Shown here one piece after another: positions 36,975 through 45,907 of a DNA stretch of 64,000 nucleotides; within the stretch, counting starts at the first letter, position 1, and the number at the start of each line of letters is the position of its first letter. This DNA is from Geojedonia sp051814705. GTDB taxonomy: Bacteria > Bacteroidota > Bacteroidia > Flavobacteriales > Flavobacteriaceae. The notes beneath the pieces are model-generated. The model was not told the DNA's origin. It did not search any database and saw only the letters and a list, made by a program, of their open reading frames with translations. Made by a program: the position numbers and the translations under genes. The DNA lies in NCBI GenBank assembly GCA_051814705.1, contig JBPWQW010000001.1:372001-436000 (forward strand), read 5' to 3'.

Positions 36975-38903
36975 ATGTTAAAAAGTAATATAGACAAGGC
37001 AACAGGATTTGAGAAGCGATTTGAAAACATAGGGACCGTAGTTTTCGATAATTCAACAACTGCGTCCAAAGCGGTAGCCAAAGAAATAGCCGATTTAATA
37101 CGCGTAAAACAAGCTCAAAAACAGCCCTGTATATTAGGGTTGGCAACCGGGTCATCACCAAAAGGACTCTATGCGGAATTGGTGCGCTTGCACAAAGAAG
37201 AAGGTCTAAGCTTTAAAAACGTAGTGTCCTTCAATTTGGATGAATACTACCCTATGGAACCCGATTCTGTGAATAGTTATGTAAGGTTTATGAGGGAATT
37301 ATTATTCAATCATGTAGATATCTTACCAGAGAATTATCACATTCCTGACGGTACCCTATCAAAAGAAGAAATAGCTGATTATTGCAATGTCTATGAAGCC
37401 AAAATTAAAGCATATGGCGGTATTGATTTACAAATACTAGGAATAGGAGGCAATGGTCATATTGGTTTCAACGAATCGGGATCGCTGCAAAACTCAAAGA
37501 CTAGATTAGTAGCCCTAGATCACATTACAAGAGTGGCTGCCAGTCATGATTTTTTGGGATTGAATAACACACCCAGAACAGCCATTACTTTGGGTGTGAA
37601 AAAAATCATGGAATCAAAACGGGTCATCTTGTTGGCCTGGGGGGATAGAAAATCCAATATCATAAAGGCATCTGTAGAAGGCCCTGTGACCAATCAGGTA
37701 CCAGCCTCCTTTTTACAGGAACACAACAATGCCACCTTTGTACTGGACAAAGGAGCATCATCAAAACTGACTAGGATCAATAGCCCGTGGCTTGTTGAAA
37801 AAATAGAATGGACAGACAAGCTTATCAGAAAAGCAGTATTGGGGCTCGCTCTCCATTTAAACAAACCGATCTTGATGCTGACTGATGCTGATTATATTGA
37901 AAACGGGATGAGCGACCTGTTGGCCGATTCAGGGCCTGCCTACGACATCAATATCAAGATATTCAATAAACTACAAAGCACCATTACAGGTTGGCCCGGA
38001 GGTAAGCCTCTTGCCGATGACAGCAACCGACCAGAGAGAGCGGAACCTGCCAGCAAGCGGGTGCTAATCTTTAGCCCGCATCCTGACGATGACATCATTA
38101 GTATGGGAGGCACCTTTAAACGTCTGCAGGAACAGGGACACGAAGTTCATGTGGGCTACCAAACCTCGGGGAACATCGCTGTTGCAGATGATGAAGCACT
38201 TAGGTTCGCGAGTTTTGTTTGTGATTACAATAAGAAATTTGGAATGGATAATCAGGACGCAGAGAGTATTTATGAAAAAGCTAAGACTTTCCTAAAGAAC
38301 AAGAAATCCAGTGAGATAGACATTCCAGAAGTAAGATATATTAAAGGACTGATAAGAAAAGGGGAAGCTAGATCAACCTGCCATTATGTAGGTATTCCAG
38401 ATGACAATATCCATTTTATGGAGCTTCCATTTTATGAAACAGGCACCATAGAAAAGAAACCTTTGGGAGAAGATGATATAAAAATAACCATGGATTTGAT
38501 AGAAAACATAAAACCGCATCAAATATATGCTGCTGGTGATTTAGCAGACCCACATGGAACCCACAAGGTTTGTTTAGATGCTATTTTTGAAGCTACTAAA
38601 AGATTAAAGCCCAAAAAGTTTATGAAAGACTGCTGGTTATGGCTCTACCGAGGTGCATGGCAAGAATGGGGTATAGATGAAATTGAAATGGCGGTACCAA
38701 TGGGCCCCGACCAAGTGTTGGAAAAAAGGAAGGGCATCTTTAAGCACCAATCACAAAAAGACGGTGTGGTGTTTCAAGGGACAGATAGCAGGGAGTTTTG
38801 GCAACGTGCAGAAGACAGAAATAAAGAGACTGCCGATATATACCATCAACTTGGATTGTCTCATTATGCTGCCATGGAAGCCTTTGTAAGGTGGATGTAT
38901 TAG
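36975..38903 (+). CDS. nagB: Glucosamine-6-phosphate deaminase fused to a PIG-L/LmbE deacetylase-like domain
   Basis: Encodes 642 residues; NagB alone is about 260. The N-terminal deaminase (about 25-290) has LGLATGSSPKGLYAEL, catalytic Asp89 in FNLDEYYPM, and GIGGNGHIGFNESG with His162 and Glu167. It converts GlcN-6-P to fructose-6-P and ammonia. From about residue 358 a PIG-L-like domain begins, with the metal-binding SPHPDDDIISMGG; relatives of this domain remove N-acetyl groups from amino sugars. The fusion is known in Bacteroidota NagB proteins, but the role of the second domain is not settled. Last gene of the operon. Confidence 0.92.
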   Translation: MLKSNIDKATGFEKRFENIGTVVFDNSTTASKAVAKEIADLIRVKQAQKQPCILGLATGSSPKGLYAELVRLHKEEGLSFKNVVSFNLDEYYPMEPDSVNSYVRFMRELLFNHVDILPENYHIPDGTLSKEEIADYCNVYEAKIKAYGGIDLQILGIGGNGHIGFNESGSLQNSKTRLVALDHITRVAASHDFLGLNNTPRTAITLGVKKIMESKRVILLAWGDRKSNIIKASVEGPVTNQVPASFLQEHNNATFVLDKGASSKLTRINSPWLVEKIEWTDKLIRKAVLGLALHLNKPILMLTDADYIENGMSDLLADSGPAYDINIKIFNKLQSTITGWPGGKPLADDSNRPERAEPASKRVLIFSPHPDDDIISMGGTFKRLQEQGHEVHVGYQTSGNIAVADDEALRFASFVCDYNKKFGMDNQDAESIYEKAKTFLKNKKSSEIDIPEVRYIKGLIRKGEARSTCHYVGIPDDNIHFMELPFYETGTIEKKPLGEDDIKITMDLIENIKPHQIYAAGDLADPHGTHKVCLDAIFEATKRLKPKKFMKDCWLWLYRGAWQEWGIDEIEMAVPMGPDQVLEKRKGIFKHQSQKDGVVFQGTDSREFWQRAEDRNKETADIYHQLGLSHYAAMEAFVRWMY

Positions 38904-38916
38904 ATAATTATATGAA

Positions 38917-39001
38917 TTTGTTTTAGTTAGTTTGTTTTAGTTAGGACTACTCAATAGTGTGTTTTTCATAGTTGTAAGCATTTGAGTAGTTCACTAACTA
39001 A
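38917..39001. repeat. Tandem 14-bp repeat and long imperfect inverted repeat downstream of nagB
   Basis: TTTGTTTTAGTTAG occurs twice in tandem (38917-38930, 38931-38944). Overlapping it, TTAGTTAGGACTACTCAA (38937-38954) pairs with TTGAGTAGTTCACTAACTAA (38982-39001), leaving a 27-base loop. No T-run follows, so it is not a standard terminator. It may be an mRNA 3'-end structure or the scar of a small element. Confidence 0.6.
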
Positions 39002-39043
39002 TAAAAATATTGTGGTTTATAGATATTAAAATGGCATTAATAA

Positions 39044-39163
39044 AAGCTAAATACCGAAGCTATTATTAAAATTTATACCAAAAGTACTTCGCAAAAAAGA
39101 GCCGATGATTTGGCCAAAAGATTTATAGCCGAAATAAAACTAGTAATAGAGGTTAGTGTTTAA
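39044..39163 (+). pseudogene. Possible remnant of a degraded coding sequence
   Basis: A start-less open stretch of 39 codons reads coding-like (EAIIKIYTKSTSQKRADDLA, ending KLVIEVSV) and ends TAA at 39161. An ATG in another frame at 39031 (MALIKAK) would join it with a one-base shift. No homolog recognised. The 379-bp gap 38904-39282 otherwise contains only repeats and a terminator. Confidence 0.25.
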
Positions 39164-39223
39164 ATTATATCATATCAGTTAACAACAATAAACACGCCTT
39201 CAAATATTTCCACTTCTTATTGT

Positions 39224-39262
39224 AAAAAAAACCATCCATCAAAATAGACGGATGGTTTTTTT
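39224..39262. terminator. Bidirectional terminator between the two convergent operons
   Basis: An A-run, ACCATCC, a 12-base loop, GGATGGT and a T-run form a 13-base stem with ideal flanks for both directions. It separates the nagB operon from the minus-strand glycan-utilisation operon. Confidence 0.88.
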
Positions 39263-39282
39263 ATATCAAATTACAATCTTAC

Positions 39283-42200
39283 TTATCTCAATACTATCTT
39301 TTTTGTTTCTATTTTTTCAGGAGTTATAATTCTTAGAATAGAGATTCCTCTACTAAAATCTTTAACAGCAATAGAATGGGTTTGTCTTCCTGCTTTAAGT
39401 TGCAGCTCTTCAGAAAAATATCGTCTACCATCTAATCCTATTAATTCTATTGAAACTGGGCCATCCGCTGTAATTAAATAGTTTACAGTTAACTTGTCCA
39501 TAGCCGGGTTAGGATATGCTTTTAAGTCAGAATTACTAAGGTCTTCAACGATTTCTATCCCTAAAGCAGAATCTCCTCCCGAAGATCTTGAACTGGAACT
39601 TTTACCTAAAGACAGATAGACCATGTCCCCACTTACAGGCACTCCCCCTAGGCTACTTCCCCAATTGATGGTGTGCCCTTCCATACCAATACCAATTGTT
39701 CCAGAATTTCCTAATCCCATTAGTGATTTCAAAATTTTACCTTCAATAGCCAATGGAGTCATTATAAATTCAATCCCTGTAGAGTTGGAAGATTCTATAA
39801 AAGGCCATCCAGTAGTTCCGCCAGTATGCTCGTTCAATACATTATAATTCGCATCAATAAAATAATCCGTTTTGTCTGTCCACAGATACTGAAAGCCGGT
39901 AGCCCCATTTGTATTTATGTACACTTCATATTCAGCTAAATTATTTGCTTCGATATCAGCATAGATATAAATATATTCGTTGTCAGCATATCCATAAATA
40001 CTACTAAACGAACTACCTGTCACACCAGTTATTAACGGTTGGTAATTTTCTACTGGGCTTTTATATCCGTCTACTGAAAGACTACCTGCAACTGAGCCGC
40101 CGTCAAGCGTTAGATATACCATTGAATTACTTTCCAGAGGAATTGAACCTACCGTAGATGACCAATTTGATGTATACCCTATAATGCCCAAACCTACAGT
40201 CCCCGTATTACCTAAGCCAAGTGCATCTTTTGGAATACGTCCCTCTATAGTCGTGCTGGTTTCCACAAACTTAATATTCATTACGCTATTGTCTGGTTCA
40301 TAAGGCCACTGTGAGTTTCCATTCGCATCATACCTGTTAAACAGGTCAATTGTACCATCCACATAATAATTTGTTTTATCAGTCCAGGTTTCTTGAAATC
40401 CCGTTGAGGAGTCTGTATTTACGAATACGGAATATTCTGCAAGGCTACCTTCGTATTCTGCATATACGTATATAAAATGTTCATCGTCGTAGGCATAAAT
40501 GTTTTTCCAAACACCTTGAGTAACCCCTGTTTGTAAAGCAATATAATTCTCGCCACTATCTTTTATACCATTAATGGAAGCTGCTTCATCACCTGCAGCT
40601 GTAGCATTCGATTCGTAAGCTCCAATATCTATAGTAGATTGATTAATCCGATTATTTCCAAAAAAATCGGTCTCACCGGAAGCAACTACATAGTTGGGAT
40701 CTCCAGCATTTATTGCAGGAGAATTGCTTTTTAAGCTTAAGTCTATTATAGATGATGTTATGTCTTCAAAATTAGGATTTGCAAAGCTAGAGTTCGCATC
40801 TTGATCTGTACGATTAACTCTATACCAATCAAATGTGCCATAATAATCATATCCTGTACCAAGTTGTGACCAATCAAAAGCTCCCAAAGGTGGGGTCTCA
40901 GTTGAGTTCGTGTAATACAGATTATAATCAAATGAAATTGTATCTATAAAAGAAGTCATAGCCGTATCAAATGACAGGGCAAATGAAACTAACATATTAT
41001 GATTGGTTGAGTAAAATATATTGTTTTTTACAGATAGGTTTTTAATGTTTTTTTGAATAATCAATTCTGAGGCTCCCATACTACCCAAATACGTATCGGT
41101 AATACCTCCATTTCTAAAAACAGTATTACCCGTTACAGTAACGTCGTCAATATAACTACCTGTAGCTGATGGAGCGGCACCCAAAATAATGCCTGCCCAC
41201 GAATTGTCGAAAGAAATATTATTTCTAACAACATGCCCACCAGAGTTAACATCGCTATTTTCATTGCCAATTGAGAATCCGACTTGACCATCACTAGCTA
41301 TATTATTTTCGATGATAACATTTTGAGATCCGTCACAGTAAATACCCGCAGCGGCGGCTATTGGAGACCTACAACTTGATACTTTATTATTTTTAATGAT
41401 ACCATTACGCGCATAATTTAATGCCGCCGTAACCGTAGCCCCTTCAATATTTAAAACCCAATCATAATGACCCGCAGCCACTATTCCAATATTTTGAACT
41501 TCTTTTATGGTATTATTTGAAATCTCGAAACCATCGACGTTTCCATTAACTTGTATCGCCTCGGTCCAACCAGGTATAACATGATGTATATAATTATTTT
41601 TGATTACCAGATTTGTAATAGGAACCAAATCTGTTCCTGTAACATTGATAGCCCCCGAATTATCACCACCTTGAGCAGATTTAAGTATTGTTATTTCACT
41701 AGACGTGAAATCTAATCTATCTTTCATAGGGTCAACATCTAATGTCCAAGAGAAGTCATAAATTTCATTATCTGTGATTACGATATTTTTGGCTGTATTG
41801 GCTACTTGAATACCAAATTTGGTGTCTTTAACCAAAACACCATTAACATAAGATGCTAGGCTCTGGTTATTACGAAGGTTTTTAAGTTTAAACCCTCTAA
41901 TTTTTACGTTTTCAGCACCTGAAGTGACCGCAATTAATGAAGCAAACTTTTTAGTATAAAGATTAGCTCCATCTATATAAACATCGCCTTCTGCCCGTAA
42001 TGTAAACCAGTAAGCATCTTTCCCGCCATTGGACGATGTAATAAAATTCATTTGTAACGAATCTGGAGCATAGGTTCCTGCTCTAACCACAATCTCCTCA
42101 TCCGACACCATGCCAGTAAGACCTTGTACGTTACCTCTATAATCTAGTGCTTCCCTGATTGTTTTATATGGGAAAGCTTCAGTACCATCTGAAGCTGTAC

Positions 42201-42381
42201 CGCCTGTGTAATTAGCGTCTACATATAAAACTGTTTGCCTAGTTTGTGCTTGGCTTTTTTCAATTAACCCAAGCATTGATACAAAAATCAAAGCCATAAT
42301 TGAAAGCCTTTCCATGCCTTTTATACTTGAATTAACAAATAATTTAAAAGAATCAAGTCGTTGAGTAAAAGTGGTTTTCAT
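39283..42381 (-). CDS. Secreted right-handed beta-helix protein with two DOMON/CBM9-like modules and T9SS tail
   Basis: Encodes 1032 residues. A signal peptide (ending KSQAQ, about 46) follows a longish N-terminus. Residues about 50-590 form a parallel beta-helix: TVLYVDANYTGGTASDG and many NNxI/VxNN turns (VIKNNYIHHV, VIIENNIAS). Two repeats follow (about 600-770 and 775-940), each with the pattern YxVFVNTDSSTGFQxxWTDKT, resembling a sugar-binding beta-sandwich. The last ~80 residues (LKAYPNPAMDKLTVNY, ending KKIVLR) are a type IX secretion signal domain. Such helices are found in polysaccharide lyases and some glycosidases; no catalytic residues can be named. Last gene of the minus-strand set. 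Confidence 0.85.
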   Translation of the reverse strand: MKTTFTQRLDSFKLFVNSSIKGMERLSIMALIFVSMLGLIEKSQAQTRQTVLYVDANYTGGTASDGTEAFPYKTIREALDYRGNVQGLTGMVSDEEIVVRAGTYAPDSLQMNFITSSNGGKDAYWFTLRAEGDVYIDGANLYTKKFASLIAVTSGAENVKIRGFKLKNLRNNQSLASYVNGVLVKDTKFGIQVANTAKNIVITDNEIYDFSWTLDVDPMKDRLDFTSSEITILKSAQGGDNSGAINVTGTDLVPITNLVIKNNYIHHVIPGWTEAIQVNGNVDGFEISNNTIKEVQNIGIVAAGHYDWVLNIEGATVTAALNYARNGIIKNNKVSSCRSPIAAAAGIYCDGSQNVIIENNIASDGQVGFSIGNENSDVNSGGHVVRNNISFDNSWAGIILGAAPSATGSYIDDVTVTGNTVFRNGGITDTYLGSMGASELIIQKNIKNLSVKNNIFYSTNHNMLVSFALSFDTAMTSFIDTISFDYNLYYTNSTETPPLGAFDWSQLGTGYDYYGTFDWYRVNRTDQDANSSFANPNFEDITSSIIDLSLKSNSPAINAGDPNYVVASGETDFFGNNRINQSTIDIGAYESNATAAGDEAASINGIKDSGENYIALQTGVTQGVWKNIYAYDDEHFIYVYAEYEGSLAEYSVFVNTDSSTGFQETWTDKTNYYVDGTIDLFNRYDANGNSQWPYEPDNSVMNIKFVETSTTIEGRIPKDALGLGNTGTVGLGIIGYTSNWSSTVGSIPLESNSMVYLTLDGGSVAGSLSVDGYKSPVENYQPLITGVTGSSFSSIYGYADNEYIYIYADIEANNLAEYEVYINTNGATGFQYLWTDKTDYFIDANYNVLNEHTGGTTGWPFIESSNSTGIEFIMTPLAIEGKILKSLMGLGNSGTIGIGMEGHTINWGSSLGGVPVSGDMVYLSLGKSSSSRSSGGDSALGIEIVEDLSNSDLKAYPNPAMDKLTVNYLITADGPVSIELIGLDGRRYFSEELQLKAGRQTHSIAVKDFSRGISILRIITPEKIETKKIVLR

Positions 42382-42397
42382 AATTTTAGTTTTAGAG

Positions 42398-43486
42398 TTA
42401 AATTTTTATATAAGTTTTATTTTTATTCATATACCACAAAAGCAAATACAAAATTCCGAATCCCCCTATCGTAGTAAAAGCATCATAGTAATTACCCAAA
42501 TATTGTTGAAAACCAAAAAGGACCTGCTTTGCTAGTTGAGAAAAATCAATTATATGTGAAAGCACATAAGCTGTAATGGCATTGACTCCAATAATTCTTA
42601 AAGGCAATCCCCAGTTTGTATAACCTTTAATGTCAATAATCCAATAGAAGAGGGCTAATAATAGGAAACAAATCCCCGAAGAAAATAGAACAAATGAACT
42701 ATCCCATATTTTTTTTACAATAGGATGCCATATATTTAAGATTAAGCCAAGTATTACAGCTGCAGTTCCTATTAACACCAGGTTCATTGCTATTTTTTTT
42801 CTGGGTGATTTAGAACGGAGCATTTCTCCAGCAAACAAACCCGATAGAGTTGTTGCAATAAAGCCTAAGCCTGACAGTAACCATGTATATTGATAACCAT
42901 CATCAAAACGTCCAAATACGTAATGGTCGATATATAAAGCAATATTTTTATCTGGTAACAATTCACTAGTTCCAATGCCTGGCACATGGACAAACTCCAA
43001 CAAAAGGGCGTAGAGAATAAGACATGAAGCAAAAAGTACATATCTAGCTTTTTTACTTAAATGAATATAAGCCACACATGAAAAGAAGTAACCAACTGCA
43101 ATAGCTTGTAATGTATTGCTGAAAATTTGGAATTTATTAATATCTAGATCTAATAAGTTGCCCTGTACAATCCATCCTAAGATGAATAATATTATAAATC
43201 GCCTAATTAAATGAGGGTATAATCTAGATTTATTGCCCGTTTCCTGAACTCTTCTTTCCATTGAAAAGGGAATCACGACCCCAACAACAAAAAGGAAAAG
43301 CGGCATTATAATATCATAAAAGTGAAAACCAAACCATTCTGGATGTGAAAACTGATTGGCTAAAACACTGGTAAAGTTAGATTGAACACCTTCGTTAAGG
43401 CTATAAAAAAATCGATCTGCAAAAATAATCATAAGCATATCAAAGCCTCTTAGAACATCTATGGATATTAAACGATTGTTTTGCAT
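42398..43486 (-). CDS. HGSNAT/DUF5009-like integral membrane acyltransferase
   Basis: Encodes 362 residues with about ten membrane helices. It starts SIDVLRGFDMLMIIFADRFF and has FGFHFYDIIMPLFLFVVGV, typical of the DUF5009/heparan-alpha-glucosaminide N-acetyltransferase-like family. The human relative moves acetyl from cytosolic acetyl-CoA to a terminal glucosamine on the other side of a membrane. A similar acetylation of a glucosamine or galactosamine terminus in the periplasm would fit the amino-sugar theme here; this is inference. 16 bp upstream of the beta-helix gene. Confidence 0.8.
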   Translation of the reverse strand: MQNNRLISIDVLRGFDMLMIIFADRFFYSLNEGVQSNFTSVLANQFSHPEWFGFHFYDIIMPLFLFVVGVVIPFSMERRVQETGNKSRLYPHLIRRFIILFILGWIVQGNLLDLDINKFQIFSNTLQAIAVGYFFSCVAYIHLSKKARYVLFASCLILYALLLEFVHVPGIGTSELLPDKNIALYIDHYVFGRFDDGYQYTWLLSGLGFIATTLSGLFAGEMLRSKSPRKKIAMNLVLIGTAAVILGLILNIWHPIVKKIWDSSFVLFSSGICFLLLALFYWIIDIKGYTNWGLPLRIIGVNAITAYVLSHIIDFSQLAKQVLFGFQQYLGNYYDAFTTIGGFGILYLLLWYMNKNKTYIKI

Positions 43487-43514
43487 AGCGGTATTAAGTT
43501 TTTTCTAGTAAATC

Positions 43515-43545
43515 CCAGGTATTTTAAAAACTTTAAAACACCTGG
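43515..43545 (-). promoter_or_regulatory. Intercistronic hairpin
   Basis: CCAGGTATTTTAAA and TTTAAAACACCTGG form a 14-base stem with one wobble position and a three-base loop between the PKD lipoprotein and DUF5009-like genes. There is no T-run on the transcribed strand, so an RNA-stability or processing role is more likely than termination. Confidence 0.55.
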
Positions 43546-43585
43546 AATAAAAAACTGCTATTAAATAGGTAAGTGTATATTAAAT

Positions 43586-44479
43586 CTATTCACAAAGGCT
43601 TAATGCCTCTATAGGAATATCGTAGGTCACAAAACTGCTTGTAGCCGTCACTTTAGGAAAGCTACCCACTGCAGCCCAACCTCCTGTCATTTCAGAAAAG
43701 CTAAACCCTATAGAACTACCAATTGAGCCCAATTGTGTTTTAGGGATTCTAAATTCGATGGCATTTGTCTGAGCGTTTACGCTTACAATTCCAGAAGAAG
43801 TCATATTCGCGCTTCCTCCCAACCAGTTCCAAGCCCATCCCCCATTAGGGTCGACATGTTGGTAAAATGCACCCCAAGAATTACTCAATAATGGCCCTTC
43901 AAACAGAAAATCTGCTCCAGATCCAGTTGGCCATTGCCAGCTCAAAAACCCTGTTGATGAATTACCATCCGAATTGATGAACATGTCTACCAATTCCATG
44001 CGCATATTAGTATTTCCTTCCAAGTACACATTTATATAATCGCCCTTGCCCCAAATTTTAATTTTTTGAACGGATACGCCATCTGGCTCTTCATACAAGT
44101 AGTCTATTTCCGCCCAATCATCAAAATTGCCGTCAATGCCTATGCTTACATCAAGTACGACTGGTGCAGAAATGGTTTTTGTTACATAAGCTTCTTGCCC
44201 AGATTCGTTCATGGCTGTAAGGGTAACATTAATTTCCCCTCCAACTTTAACATATCTATAAATGGGGTTTTCTTTATCGCAATAAAAGCTTAAATCTCCA
44301 AAATCCCATCTATAGGATGTTGCGCCTTCAGATAAGTTTGTAAATGTAAATACACTTCCATCGCTTGTAAAAGAAAAATCTGCTACAATACCGGAGCCTG
44401 AATCAACTGAATCGTCTGATCCACACCCTGCAAGGAATGAAATAGCGACGATATAGAATAAAAGTCTTATTTTTTTCAT
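43586..44479 (-). CDS. Lipoprotein with PKD domain and DOMON/CBM9-like domain
   Basis: Encodes 297 residues. The lipoprotein signal ends LAGC (Cys19), followed by GSDDSVDSGSG, an acidic start that fits surface display. A PKD domain follows (about 33-110, with SYRWDFGDLSF) and then a beta-sandwich (about 115-290) starting IDGNFDDWAEIDYLY. Its MFINSDGNSSTGFLSW segment resembles the two repeats of the beta-helix protein. It is probably a surface glycan-binding protein that helps SusCD capture substrate. Position inside the SusCD operon supports this; the ligand is unknown. Confidence 0.8.
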   Translation of the reverse strand: MKKIRLLFYIVAISFLAGCGSDDSVDSGSGIVADFSFTSDGSVFTFTNLSEGATSYRWDFGDLSFYCDKENPIYRYVKVGGEINVTLTAMNESGQEAYVTKTISAPVVLDVSIGIDGNFDDWAEIDYLYEEPDGVSVQKIKIWGKGDYINVYLEGNTNMRMELVDMFINSDGNSSTGFLSWQWPTGSGADFLFEGPLLSNSWGAFYQHVDPNGGWAWNWLGGSANMTSSGIVSVNAQTNAIEFRIPKTQLGSIGSSIGFSFSEMTGGWAAVGSFPKVTATSSFVTYDIPIEALSLCE

Positions 44480-44511
44480 GATTTATTGATTAGAGATTAA
44501 ATTTTATTTTT

Positions 44512-45888
44512 TTAATTAATAGTTACTATATGTGATAACTTATTGTATCCTGTCGAAGGGTCCCAAGTATCAGTATTCGATAAACGAATAGAATACTCTG
44601 GTCGGTCTTTCAATGAAGCTGAAACATCTTCTATTTTTAAATAGAGCTCGTACTGCCCTGTTGGTATGCCAGATAAGCTAACAGACTCTTGCAAATTGTA
44701 ATCTACATCTGGTATGATCTTTCTTATATCCATACTTAAAGCTTTCTTGTAAATGCTGCCATCATTAACCGATTTAAATACTAAAAATGAATTTTTTAGG
44801 TTATAAACAGGGGCAAAACCCTCATTTTGAATACTGGCATTTATTTGATAGTTGCTATTTACAGTGGCTTCTTTTTTTAATGTCGCAGACCTTAGTAAAA
44901 GCCTATATCCCAATTTTCTTTGAAAGTTTGTGAAACAGTTGTTATTTCTCCACTCTTGAAGTACTGGTCCATAATAATCCAGATTTAAATAAGTCCATTT
45001 TAACAACTTCATTTCGGCTTCTGCTGTGGCACAGCTAGCAATTGGAACATCTGTTGGAGGGCATGTTTCTCCGCCAGTGGGTACAAAAAGTGCTTCTTTA
45101 CTGATATAATTTTTTTCGGCAGTTACGTTTTGATACGTTCCATAGTCATTTGCACTAGCTAAAAAGCAATCATTATGAAATCCCACTCTGGCAATATCTG
45201 AAGTACCATATCCAACACTAGCATCCATTGCCGTAGAAGTACCAAAAATTTCCTGCTTGTACAAAGGTGTTCTGACCTGAATTTTAATATCCTTTGGTAC
45301 AACTTCCAGTAACTTGTTTAGTACGGCCGTTTTATTAGTCAAAGTTGTTAAATTATTAGTGGTATAGTACCACTCTCCCCATGAACCTATGAAGCCGGCT
45401 TGAACAAATGCAATAACATCGGCATTGGCTTCAAAAATTGGCTTTAGTTGATCTAGATGTGATTCAATAATATTAAGAGGGGCATCCGTATCATTTTGAT
45501 TACTGTTATATGCAAAACGCAATATAATTTTAATACCAGCATCTCTTAGTCTTCCAAAATCTGTTTTTATTAAATCTAATTGAGCCGAACTTAAATCGGA
45601 ATCTTTAAACGCTTCTAAATAATAAAGCCGGTTAATAAGTGTTACATTTTCATTTTTTAAATTTTGTAATGTTGTTGCGTTAAGTGCTGCTCCTTCAGAG
45701 GTAACACTCCATAAATGCATAAAGCCTCGTTCAGGATTAGAAATCACTTCGTTAGATGCTTTATACGTTATAGTATTTACAGAGTCATCTATAGGTTCTA
45801 CTATTTCATCATCAACACTAGTACTGCCACAGCTTATAATAAAGCCAAGGAATAATGGAGCTATAATATTGTATTTCATATTCATCAT
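44512..45888 (-). CDS. DUF4874/DUF4832 lipoprotein, glycosidase-like
   Basis: Encodes 458 residues. Lipoprotein signal ends IISC (Cys20). The N-terminal domain has NPERGF (51-56), an alpha/beta pattern with LRDAGIKIILRFAYN, and FVQAGFIGSWGEWYY (161-175), reminiscent of a TIM-barrel active-site strand with Glu172. The C-terminal part is a beta domain of the DUF4832 type. I know of no settled activity for this family; its shape and place beside GH109 suggest a glycan hydrolase or binding protein. The start could be the third Met (45879); both give the same lipoprotein. Confidence 0.78.
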   Translation of the reverse strand: MMNMKYNIIAPLFLGFIISCGSTSVDDEIVEPIDDSVNTITYKASNEVISNPERGFMHLWSVTSEGAALNATTLQNLKNENVTLINRLYYLEAFKDSDLSSAQLDLIKTDFGRLRDAGIKIILRFAYNSNQNDTDAPLNIIESHLDQLKPIFEANADVIAFVQAGFIGSWGEWYYTTNNLTTLTNKTAVLNKLLEVVPKDIKIQVRTPLYKQEIFGTSTAMDASVGYGTSDIARVGFHNDCFLASANDYGTYQNVTAEKNYISKEALFVPTGGETCPPTDVPIASCATAEAEMKLLKWTYLNLDYYGPVLQEWRNNNCFTNFQRKLGYRLLLRSATLKKEATVNSNYQINASIQNEGFAPVYNLKNSFLVFKSVNDGSIYKKALSMDIRKIIPDVDYNLQESVSLSGIPTGQYELYLKIEDVSASLKDRPEYSIRLSNTDTWDPSTGYNKLSHIVTIN

Positions 45889-45907
45889 GTTTCATGGCTT
45901 AACACCA

